Source of the DNA: Nannocystis bainbridge
GTDB taxonomy: Bacteria; Myxococcota_A; Polyangia; Nannocystales; Nannocystaceae
NCBI RefSeq assembly: GCF_028368995.1
Contig: NZ_JAQNDL010000005.1
Span: forward strand, 382,501-446,500
Direction of reading: 5' to 3'
Length of the DNA stretch: 64,000 nt
Shown here: positions 16,958 to 24,890 of the stretch, one piece after another
Layout: every line of letters begins with the position of its first letter
How positions within the stretch are numbered: the first letter of the stretch is position 1
Notes under the pieces: generated by a model
Database searches by the model: none
What the model saw: only the letters and a program-made list of their open reading frames with translations
Told to the model about the DNA's origin: nothing
Position numbers and translations under genes: made by a program

Positions 16958-18399
16958 GACATCTCCCGCGGCAAGCGCAGCGTCGCTATCGCGCCGCGAG
17001 GCGACCGCGCCGTCAGGGTGACCGACCCGCGGCTCATGCGGGCGATCTCGTTGGTGAGCGCGAGCCCCAGGCCGGTGCCCTGCGCCTTGCGCGAGAAGAA
17101 CGGCTTGAGCAGCCGCTCGCGATCCTCCTCGCGCACGCCCTCGCCCTCGTCGAGCACCTCGAACACCACGTCCTCGCCCTCCTGGCGGATCCGCAGCGTC
17201 ACGCAGCTGCCGCGCGGCGACGCATCGCACGCGTTGACCAGCAGGTTGACCAGCGCGTGCTCGACCAGCAATGCATTGACTCGTACGTCCGCCACGTCCG
17301 CCGCGATCTCCATCTCGAGCGCCACCTCGGCCGCCTGAAAGCGGTGCGCGATCAGGTCGTGCACCGCCTGCGCCAGCTTCGCCGGGGCCACCCGCGCCTG
17401 CTCCGGCATGCTGCCGCGCGCGACGCGGAGGAACCCCTGGACCACGTCGCGCAGGCGGTCGACCTGGCCGAGGATCGTGCGCGCGTCCTGCTCCTCCGGC
17501 GAGTCCTGCAGCGCCTCGCGCAGCGCCTCCGCCTTGACGCGGATGAGCCCCAGCGGCGTGCCGACCTCGTGCGCCACTCCGGACGCCAGCGTCAGCATCG
17601 TCGCCGTGCGGTTCTCGCGGGCCAGCACCGCCTCGCCGGCGCGCCGCTGCTCCGCCAGCTCGAGCTGGTGGCGCGCCAGCGCCTGCGCGCGGAACTCCCG
17701 GAACGCGAAGTAGCCGAACACCACCGTCGTGATGCCTGTCAGCAGCACCTTGATGATCACCCGCAGCATCCCTCGCCGGTCGCGCTCGACCTCCTCGCGG
17801 GTGCTGCCGACCACCGCCACGCGCCAGCTCCCGAGCGCCCCGCCGTCGGCCACCGCGACGCTGACGAACGCCGGATACTCCGGCAGCCCGAGCTGCAGCG
17901 CCTGCGCGTCGTTCAACATGCCGGTGTCCTGGCCGCGCGCCACCAGCTCCGCGAGCACCCCCGGCCCGGTGGAGCGGCCGTGCAGGTTGAAGAACCTCGC
18001 CGCTCCGGGCGGCTGCACGAACACCCGCTCGTCCGCCGAACCGAGGTGGTCGGCCGCGTGGAACAGCTCGCCGATCCGCACCTGCACCTCGCGCTCGCGC
18101 CCGTCCTCGCCGACGATGCGCGACCGCCACGTCCCCGCCGCGTCTGCTTGCGATGCTGTCGCCGCCGGCGAGTCGCGGACCAGGTTCGCCAGCTCCGCCG
18201 CCAGCTCCACCGACAGCAGCGACGCCAGGTTGCCCAGGCGCCGCTGCTCGCGCTCCATCGCCAATTCGGACTCCGCGTCCTCGAACCGGATCCCGACCAG
18301 CGCCACCGCGGCGACGCTGAGCACGGCGCCGAGGAGCAGCACGAGGCCGCTGATCCGCACACGGCTGCGTTCGGCGAAAGCGAAGGTCTGTCGGGTCAC
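16954..18399 (-). CDS. membrane sensor histidine kinase
   Basis: The protein has 481 residues from a GTG at 18399, with AGGA 11 bases upstream. Two membrane segments (GLVLLLGAVLSVAAVALVGI near the start and VIIKVLLTGITTVVFGYFAF at about 200-220) bracket a periplasmic sensor region of about 170 residues. The H-box is ASGVAHEVGTPLGLIRVKAE; the N-box VEHALVNLLVNACDAS, DEGEGV and GTGLGLALT complete the ATPase domain. It should phosphorylate the overlapping NtrC-type regulator. The order kinase then regulator, with divergent efflux genes, suggests that it senses an envelope or toxic-compound signal. Confidence 0.9.
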   Translation of the reverse strand: MTRQTFAFAERSRVRISGLVLLLGAVLSVAAVALVGIRFEDAESELAMEREQRRLGNLASLLSVELAAELANLVRDSPAATASQADAAGTWRSRIVGEDGREREVQVRIGELFHAADHLGSADERVFVQPPGAARFFNLHGRSTGPGVLAELVARGQDTGMLNDAQALQLGLPEYPAFVSVAVADGGALGSWRVAVVGSTREEVERDRRGMLRVIIKVLLTGITTVVFGYFAFREFRAQALARHQLELAEQRRAGEAVLARENRTATMLTLASGVAHEVGTPLGLIRVKAEALREALQDSPEEQDARTILGQVDRLRDVVQGFLRVARGSMPEQARVAPAKLAQAVHDLIAHRFQAAEVALEMEIAADVADVRVNALLVEHALVNLLVNACDASPRGSCVTLRIRQEGEDVVFEVLDEGEGVREEDRERLLKPFFSRKAQGTGLGLALTNEIARMSRGSVTLTARSPRGAIATLRLPREMS

Positions 18400-18553
18400 T
18401 GGCGGGTTCCTCGCCGAGGGTAGCGCGGTTCGTCGTTCGAGCTGCAATCCGCGCGCCACCCTCGCGCGCGGCCGCTGCGGCCCGGAAAATCGCCGACCCG
18501 CGCGGCCGAGGCGGCCGCCCGCTGGACCCGCCGATGGGAGCGGCTCCCCGTGC

Positions 18554-18575
18554 GACCAGGGAAAATTTCCAGGTC
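18554..18575. promoter_or_regulatory. imperfect dyad with AT-rich centre upstream of the RND operon
   Basis: GACC and GGTC arms flank GGGAAAATTTCC, giving about 16 of 22 symmetric bases in otherwise GC-rich DNA. It lies in the divergent region between the kinase and the efflux adaptor and could be an operator or activator site. The rest of the 18400-18822 gap shows no gene. Confidence 0.35.
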
Positions 18576-18822
18576 GGGCCGGCCCCCTCTGGATTTCATC
18601 AACGATCTCGCCCCGCTCCGTCCCCGGCATCGTCCGTGAAACAGCGTGAACCAGGCTTCGAGCCACGGTCCCGCGACGGGGCCGGCGGGTTCGGGCCGCG
18701 CGCCGGCAGACCGCGCGCGAGACAGGCGGACCTCGATGAACCACGACCTCCCAGGCGCCCCGCTGCGGCCCCGCACCTCCCTCGTCCTCACGCTCCTGCG
18801 CGCCTGCTTCGGCCGCGCCGCG

Positions 18823-19911
18823 ATGCACCGATCGTGGCCGCGACTGCTCGCGCTCGCGGGCGTGCTCGTGCTGCTCGGCGTGACGGCCTGCCACGCGCCG
18901 CACCACAAGCACGAGGAGATCGGCGTGTTCGCCGTCACCACCCCGCTGCGCCAGGACACCGCGCTGACCCGCGAGTACGTGGCCCAGGTCCAGGCGATCC
19001 AGCACATCGAGGTGCGGGCCCAGGAGCGCGGCTATCTGACGGGCATCTACGTCGACGAGGGCCAGCGGATCGAGGAGGGCACGAAGATGTTCCAGGTCAT
19101 GCCGCTCATCTATCGCGCCGACCTCCACCGCGCCGAGGCGGAGGCCGACATGGCCTCGATCGAATTCAAGAACACCAAGATGCTGGCCGACAAGGACATC
19201 GTCTCGCCGGCCGAGCTCGCGCTGGCCGGCGCCAAGCTCAATCGCGCCAAGGCCGAGCTGGAGCTCGCGCAGACGCACATGCGCCTCACCGAGATCCGGG
19301 CCCCGTTCACCGGCCTGATGGATCGATTCGTCGTCCGCCTCGGCAGCCTCGTCGAGGAGGGCGACCTGCTGACGACGCTGTCCGACAACCGGACCCTGTG
19401 GATCTACTTCAACGTGCCCGAGGCCGAATACCTCGACTACAAGGCCGACCCCGAGCAGACGACGGTCGTCCAGTTCAAGATGGCCAACAACCGGCTGTTC
19501 GACCAGCCGGGCCGGGTCGAGACGATCGAGGCCGACTTCGACAACACCACCGGCAACATCGCCTTTCGCGCGACCTTCCCCAACCCCACCGGCCTGCTGC
19601 GCCACGGCGAGACCGGCAACGTCATCGTCACCAGCCAGTACGCCAACGCGCAGCTGATCCCGCAGAAGGCGACCTTCGAGATCCTCGATCGCCGCTACGT
19701 CTTCGTGGTCGACGACGAGGGTATCGTCCATTCGCGCCCGATCGCCGTCGCCGCCGAGCTCCCGCACGCCTTCATCGTCGAGAGCGGCCTCGAGGACTCG
19801 GACCACATCCTCCTGGAGGGGCTGCGCAAGGTCCAGGACGGCACCCACATCGAAGTCAAGTTCGAGGAGCCCGCCGAGGTGTTCGCTCACCTCGACCTCC
19901 ACGCCGAATAG
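18823..19911 (+). CDS. RND efflux periplasmic adaptor lipoprotein
   Basis: From the ATG at 18823 the protein has 362 residues and begins with a lipoprotein signal ending LGVTAC. An ATG at 18736 has a somewhat better ribosome site but would add 29 residues before the signal. The usual layout follows: first barrel-lipoyl half (REYVAQVQAIQHIEVRAQERGYL), a helical hairpin (LHRAEAEADMASIEFKNTKM), the second lipoyl half (LTEIRAPFTGLMDRFVVRLG), a beta barrel and a membrane-proximal domain. It joins the pump at 19923 to the channel at 23209. The three genes run without gaps over 12 bases, indicating one operon. Confidence 0.9.
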   Translation: MHRSWPRLLALAGVLVLLGVTACHAPHHKHEEIGVFAVTTPLRQDTALTREYVAQVQAIQHIEVRAQERGYLTGIYVDEGQRIEEGTKMFQVMPLIYRADLHRAEAEADMASIEFKNTKMLADKDIVSPAELALAGAKLNRAKAELELAQTHMRLTEIRAPFTGLMDRFVVRLGSLVEEGDLLTTLSDNRTLWIYFNVPEAEYLDYKADPEQTTVVQFKMANNRLFDQPGRVETIEADFDNTTGNIAFRATFPNPTGLLRHGETGNVIVTSQYANAQLIPQKATFEILDRRYVFVVDDEGIVHSRPIAVAAELPHAFIVESGLEDSDHILLEGLRKVQDGTHIEVKFEEPAEVFAHLDLHAE

Positions 19912-19922
19912 AGGGTGACAGC

Positions 19923-22900
19923 ATGTTCGCCAAGATTCTCCATCGACCGGTGCTCGCGATCGTCGTCTCGGTCCTGATCGTCCTCCTCGGCCTGCTGGCG
20001 ATCCGCTCGCGCCCGGTCTCGCAGTTCCCCGAGATCGCGCCGCCGCAGGTCCAGATCACCGTCTCCTATCCGGGCGCCAGCGCCGACGTGCTCGTGCAGT
20101 CGACGCTCATCCCGCTCGAGCGCGCCATCAACGGCGTGCCCGGCATGCGCTACCTGTCCTCCGACGCGACCAGCGCCGGCGAGGCCACGATCCAGGTCAT
20201 CTTCGACCTCGGCACCGACCCCGACCAGGCGATCATCAACGTCAAGACCCGCATGGACCAGGTGATGAACCAGCTGCCGAAGCTGGTCCAGCTCGAGGGC
20301 GTCGTGCTCATGCGCGTGCAGCCGAGCATGTTGATGTACGTCAACCTCTACAGCACCGCCGCCGACGCCGACGAGAAGTTCCTGTTCAACTACGCCAACG
20401 TCAACATCCTGCCGGAGATCATGCGGGTCAAGGGCATCGGCCAGGCGCGCATCCTCGGCAGCCGCCAGTTCGCCATGCGCGTGTGGCTGAACCCCGACCG
20501 GATGCGGGCCTACAACGTCTCGGCCGAGGAGGTGATGACCGCGATCAGCGAGCAGAGCGTCATCGGTCGCCCCGGCCGCGTCGGTCAGGCCACCGGCAAG
20601 ACCGCGCAGTCGCTCGAGTACGTGCTGGTGTGGGAGGGCCGCTACAACAAGCCCGAGCAGTACGGCGACATCATCGTGCGCGCCACCCCCGACGGCCACG
20701 TCCTCCACCTCAAGGACGTCGCCAAGGTCGAGCTCGGCAGCGAGTTCTTCAACATCTACTCCAACCTCGACGGTCACCCCTCGGCCGCGATCGTGCTCAA
20801 GCAGACCCTCGGCAGCAACGCCCAGGAGGTCATCGAGAACGTCAAGGCCAGGCTCGACGAGATCAAGGCCGCGAGCTTCCCGCCGGGCATGGACTACGCG
20901 GTCAGCTACGACGTCTCCGCGTTCGTCGACGCCTCGATCGACCAGGTCGTGCACACCCTCGCCGAGGCGTTCGTGCTGGTCGCCCTGGTCGTGTTCGTGT
21001 TCCTCGGCGACTGGCGCTCGACGCTGATCCCGACCCTCGCGGTGCCGGTGTCGCTGGTCGGCGCGTTCATCTTCATGAGCGCGCTCGACATCAGCATCAA
21101 CCTCATCACCCTGTTCGCCCTGGTCCTGGCGATCGGCATCGTCGTCGACGACGCCATCGTCGTCGTCGAGGCCGTGCACGCCAAGATGGAGGCCAGGCAC
21201 CTGCCGGTCTACGAGGCGATGAAGGAGGTCCTCAACGAGATCAGCGGCGCCATCATCGCCATCACCCTGGTGATGACCTCGGTGTTCGTCCCGGTCGCCT
21301 TCATGCCCGGCCCGGTCGGCGTGTTCTACCGCCAGTTCTCGGTCACGATGGCCGCTTCGATCGTGCTGTCGGGCTTCATCGCCCTGACGCTGACCCCGGT
21401 GCTGTCGGTGCTGATCCTCAAGCCCGTGCACGGCCACCGCCCCAGCCGCAACCCGATCACCCTGTTCGTGCGCGGCTTCGACCGCGCCTTCAACTGGGTC
21501 GCCGACCGCTACGTGCGGCTGATGCGGGCCATCCTGCGCCGGGTCTGGCTGACGATCCTGCTGCTCGGCCTGTTCGTGTACGGCATCTTCGCCGTCAACC
21601 GGGTCCTGCCGGCCGGCTTCGTGCCCAACGAGGACCAGGGCATCGTCTACGCCATCATCCAGACCCCGCCGGGGACCACCCTCGAGCGCACCAACGCGGC
21701 CGCCCGGAAGCTGCAGGACATCGCCCGCGCCATGCCCGAGGTCGCGTCGGTCTCGTCGCTGGCCGGCTACGAGATCCTCACCGAGGGCCGGGCCTCCAAC
21801 GCCGGCACCTGCCTCATCAACCTCAAGGATTGGTCGGACCGCGACAAGTCGGTCACCGAGGTGATCGAGGAGCTCGAGGAGAAGTCGCGGGACATCGGCG
21901 CGGTGGTCGAGTTCTTCGAGCCGCCGGCGGTCCCCGGCTACGGCGCGGCCGGCGGCGTCTCCTTCCGCATGCTCGAGAAGACCGGCAGCAACGACTACTA
22001 CGAGTTCGATCGCATCAACCAGGAGTTCATGGCCGCGCTGCGCGAGCGGCCCGAGCTGACCGGCCTCTTCACCTTCTACGCCGCCAACTACCCGCAGTAC
22101 GAGCTCGTCATCGACAACCAAAAGGCGATGCAGAAGGGCGTCTCCATCGGCAAGGCGATGGAGAACCTCGACCTCATGATCGGCAGCTCGTACGAGCAGG
22201 GCTTTATCCGCTTCGGCTTCTTCTACCGCGTCTACGTCCAGGCCTCGCCCGAGTTCCGGGCGCTGCCGCCGGACGTGCTCAAGATGTACGTCAAGAACGA
22301 CGCCGGCGAGATGGTCCCCTACTCGTCGTTCATGACGCTCAAGAAGCGCCAGGGCCCCAACGAGATCACGCGCTACAACATGTACAACTCGTCGGCCATC
22401 CGCGGCGGCAACGCGCCCGGCTACACCACCGGCGACGCCATCCAGGCCATCAAGGAGGTCGCCGCCGAGGTGCTGCCGCGCGGCTACGACATCGCCTGGG
22501 AGGGCCTGTCCTACGACGAGGCCCAGCGCGGCAGCGAGGCCATCTACATCTTCGGCGTCGTGCTGGTGTTCGTCTACATGGTGCTGGCGGCCCAGTACGA
22601 GAGCTTCATCCTGCCGCTGGCCGTGATCACCTCGCTGCCCGCAGGCGCGTTCGGCTCGTTCTTGATGCTCCAATTGATGGGCCTGGCCAACGACATCTAC
22701 GCCCAGGTCGGCCTGGTCATGCTGGTCGGTCTGCTCGGCAAGAACGCGGTGCTGATCGTCGAGTTCGGCGTGCAGACCCAGCGCGAGGGCGCCAGCGTGT
22801 TCGAGTCGGCCGTCGCCGGCGCGCGGGCCCGGTTCCGCGCGATCCTCATGACCTCGTTCGCGTTCGTCGCCGGCCTCTACCCGCTGGTCGTGGCCAGGGG

Positions 22901-23216
22901 CGCCGGGGCCGTCGGCAACAACACCATCGGCGCGTCGGCGCTCGGCGGCATGGTCGTGGGCACCGTGTTCGGCGTGATCATCATCCCGGGGCTCTACTTC
23001 ATCTTCGCCCACCTGGCGCGGTACGAGAGCTTCCTGCGGGTCGGCGGGCGCGCCGAGCCGCCGCCCCCGCCGGCCGCGCTGCCGCTGTCCGAGGTGTCGC
23101 TGGCGGCGCTGCTGGTCGACACGCTGGCCGACAACGACGCGTCGTCGACGACGCATTCGCCGGAGTCGGACACGACGCAGCCGACCGCGCTGCCGGAGGA
23201 GGACTCCGATGCGTAA
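19923..23216 (+). CDS. RND multidrug efflux pump, HAE1 family
   Basis: The protein has 1097 residues and the full AcrB/MexB-like layout: TM1 (VLAIVVSVLIVLLGLLAI), porter domain, a TM2-6 block with the proton-relay acidic pair in GIVVDDAIVVVEAVHAKME, a second porter half and TM8-12 (IFGVVLVFVYMVLAAQYESF, VGLVMLVGLLGKNAVLIVEF). The C-terminus carries an extra acidic/Ser/Thr tail of about 50 residues. It should export hydrophobic or amphipathic compounds by proton antiport. It starts 11 bases after the adaptor stop and overlaps the start of the outer-membrane factor gene. Confidence 0.95.
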   Translation: MFAKILHRPVLAIVVSVLIVLLGLLAIRSRPVSQFPEIAPPQVQITVSYPGASADVLVQSTLIPLERAINGVPGMRYLSSDATSAGEATIQVIFDLGTDPDQAIINVKTRMDQVMNQLPKLVQLEGVVLMRVQPSMLMYVNLYSTAADADEKFLFNYANVNILPEIMRVKGIGQARILGSRQFAMRVWLNPDRMRAYNVSAEEVMTAISEQSVIGRPGRVGQATGKTAQSLEYVLVWEGRYNKPEQYGDIIVRATPDGHVLHLKDVAKVELGSEFFNIYSNLDGHPSAAIVLKQTLGSNAQEVIENVKARLDEIKAASFPPGMDYAVSYDVSAFVDASIDQVVHTLAEAFVLVALVVFVFLGDWRSTLIPTLAVPVSLVGAFIFMSALDISINLITLFALVLAIGIVVDDAIVVVEAVHAKMEARHLPVYEAMKEVLNEISGAIIAITLVMTSVFVPVAFMPGPVGVFYRQFSVTMAASIVLSGFIALTLTPVLSVLILKPVHGHRPSRNPITLFVRGFDRAFNWVADRYVRLMRAILRRVWLTILLLGLFVYGIFAVNRVLPAGFVPNEDQGIVYAIIQTPPGTTLERTNAAARKLQDIARAMPEVASVSSLAGYEILTEGRASNAGTCLINLKDWSDRDKSVTEVIEELEEKSRDIGAVVEFFEPPAVPGYGAAGGVSFRMLEKTGSNDYYEFDRINQEFMAALRERPELTGLFTFYAANYPQYELVIDNQKAMQKGVSIGKAMENLDLMIGSSYEQGFIRFGFFYRVYVQASPEFRALPPDVLKMYVKNDAGEMVPYSSFMTLKKRQGPNEITRYNMYNSSAIRGGNAPGYTTGDAIQAIKEVAAEVLPRGYDIAWEGLSYDEAQRGSEAIYIFGVVLVFVYMVLAAQYESFILPLAVITSLPAGAFGSFLMLQLMGLANDIYAQVGLVMLVGLLGKNAVLIVEFGVQTQREGASVFESAVAGARARFRAILMTSFAFVAGLYPLVVARGAGAVGNNTIGASALGGMVVGTVFGVIIIPGLYFIFAHLARYESFLRVGGRAEPPPPPAALPLSEVSLAALLVDTLADNDASSTTHSPESDTTQPTALPEEDSDA

Positions 23217-24648
23217 GCGATGGCGATCGATCGCCGCCGTGACGGCGGCCTGCACCCTGTCGCTCGCGCTCGGCTGCGCCGGTCTGCTGGGCGACAACAA
23301 GGCCCGGGAGGCCAGCCAGGAGGTGCCGCAGTCGTTCGGCGCGCTGGCGACCGCGAGCGGCCCGAGCGTCGCGGTGCAGCAGCAGTGGGACTCGTTCTTC
23401 GCCGACCCCGATCTGCGGGCGCTGATCGAGACGGCCCTGAAGAACAACCAGCAGCTCAACATCCAGCTGCAGGAGATCATCATCGCCCAGAACAGCGCCG
23501 CGCGGCTGCGCGGCGACTACTTGCCGCGGCTCGAGGCGGGGGTCGGCGCCGGCGTCGAGAAGCCCGGCGAGCACACCGCGGAGGGGGTCGCCCACCGCCT
23601 TCACAACCTGCCGCGGCCGCTCGGCGACTTCCGCTTCGGCTTCGCGGCCTCGTGGGAGACTGACATCTGGAGCAGCCTGCGCAACGCCCGGAAGGCGGCG
23701 GTGCTGCAGTACGAGGCGTCGATCGAGGAGCAGCACTTCCTCGTCACCGAGATCGTGGCCGAGCTCGCCAACTCGTACTACGACCTGGTCGCGCTCGACA
23801 TCCAGATCGAGATCCTCGACCGCAACATCGAGCTGCAGAAGAACGCGCTCGAGGTGGTCAAGCTCAAGAAGCTGGCGGCCCGCGACACCGAGCTCGGGGT
23901 CCAGCGGTTCCAGGCCGAGGTGCAGAAGAACCAGGGCCGGCGGTTCGCGCTCGAGCAGCAGCGGATCATCGTCGAGAACCGCGTCAACTTCCTGGTCGGG
24001 CGGTTCCCGCAGCCGGTCGCGCGCAACACCCGGACCTTCGAGGCCGCCCGGCCCGACATCGTCGCCGCGGGCCTGCCCTCGGACCTGCTCGACAACCGCC
24101 CCGACGTGAAGGCGGCCGAGCTGCGGCTCGAGGCGTCGAAGCTCGACACCCGCAGCGCGAAGGCCAAGTTCTACCCGTCGCTGCGGCTCGACGCCGGCAT
24201 CGGCTTCGAGTCGTTCAACCTGCAGCACCTCGTCGATCCGCGGTCGCTGGCGTTCAACCTGGCCGGCGGCCTGGTCGCCCCGCTGCTCAACCGCGCGGCG
24301 ATCAAGGCCGACTACCGCTCGGCCAACGCCCGCCAGGTCCAGGCGGTGTTCGACTACGAGCGATCGATCCTGCAGGCGTACACCGACGTGTACAACCAGC
24401 TGACCGCCATCTCGAACCTGCGCCAGCGCTACGACCAACTGGCGAGCCAGGTCGAGACGCTGCACGCGGCCATCGAGGTGTCGAAGGTCCTCTATCAATC
24501 GGCCCACGTCGATTATTACGAGGTGCTGATGATCGTGCGCGACTCGCTCGAGGCCGAGATGGACCTGATCGAGGCGAAGAAAGATCAGATGCAGGCGGTG
24601 GTGTCGATCTACCAGGCGCTGGGCGGCGGCTGGCGACAAAGCCAATGA
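23209..24648 (+). CDS. TolC/OprM-type outer-membrane factor lipoprotein
   Basis: The protein has 479 residues. A lipoprotein signal ends in LALGC near residue 24. Two homologous halves of long amphipathic helices are visible (TALKNNQQLNIQLQEIIIAQ; SLRNARKAAVLQYEASIEEQ; LLDNRPDVKAAELRLEASKL; YQSAHVDYYEVLMIVRDSLE), as in NodT/OprM-type channels. DNRPDV, in the second half, is a family hallmark. GAGGAGG precedes the ATG, which overlaps the pump's last codons. It completes the tripartite pump. Confidence 0.93.
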   Translation: MRKRWRSIAAVTAACTLSLALGCAGLLGDNKAREASQEVPQSFGALATASGPSVAVQQQWDSFFADPDLRALIETALKNNQQLNIQLQEIIIAQNSAARLRGDYLPRLEAGVGAGVEKPGEHTAEGVAHRLHNLPRPLGDFRFGFAASWETDIWSSLRNARKAAVLQYEASIEEQHFLVTEIVAELANSYYDLVALDIQIEILDRNIELQKNALEVVKLKKLAARDTELGVQRFQAEVQKNQGRRFALEQQRIIVENRVNFLVGRFPQPVARNTRTFEAARPDIVAAGLPSDLLDNRPDVKAAELRLEASKLDTRSAKAKFYPSLRLDAGIGFESFNLQHLVDPRSLAFNLAGGLVAPLLNRAAIKADYRSANARQVQAVFDYERSILQAYTDVYNQLTAISNLRQRYDQLASQVETLHAAIEVSKVLYQSAHVDYYEVLMIVRDSLEAEMDLIEAKKDQMQAVVSIYQALGGGWRQSQ

Positions 24649-24872
24649 CCGCGGGCCGGGGGCGTTCGCCCGGCTTCGTGCGATGATTGGCGGCAGTGGT
24701 TCTCGGCGAGTCGTCGCTCTCGCCCGTGCGCCGATTCTCAGGGATGGTTGGCCGCCTGACGATTCACGGGCCGTGCGCGTAAGCAGGCGCCCGGGCCCGT
24801 GCGACGATTCGCGGCGGTGGTTCGTCGCCGTTCGGCGCGCTGGCCGCCCGCGCGGGCAGGCGCCCCGGGCCC
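24649..24872. repeat. imperfectly duplicated region upstream of the methyltransferase gene
   Basis: The stretch starting near 24678 (GTGCGATGATTGGCGGCAG) recurs near 24798 (GTGCGACGATTCGCGGCGG), and AGGCGCC(C)CGGGCCCGTG occurs near 24785 and again near 24859. This points to an old tandem duplication of a promoter-proximal segment of about 75-120 bases. No gene is visible here. Confidence 0.45.
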
Positions 24873-24876
24873 GTGA

Positions 24877-24882
24877 TACCCT
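24877..24882 (+). promoter_or_regulatory. -10-like box (TACCCT) of a possibly leaderless transcript
   Basis: TACCCT fits the TANNNT pattern and lies eight bases before the GTG at 24891. There is no Shine-Dalgarno sequence in the spacer. The arrangement is the same as at 5067-5079, so leaderless transcription is likely. Confidence 0.35.
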
Positions 24883-24890
24883 GCCCACCC

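Noticed and set aside
19887..23483. A leftward open frame of nearly 1200 residues opposite the RND pump
   Set aside because: It is the mirror of a strongly coding gene; its translation is Asp/His/Gly-rich with no domain, which is typical of an antisense shadow in GC-rich DNA.
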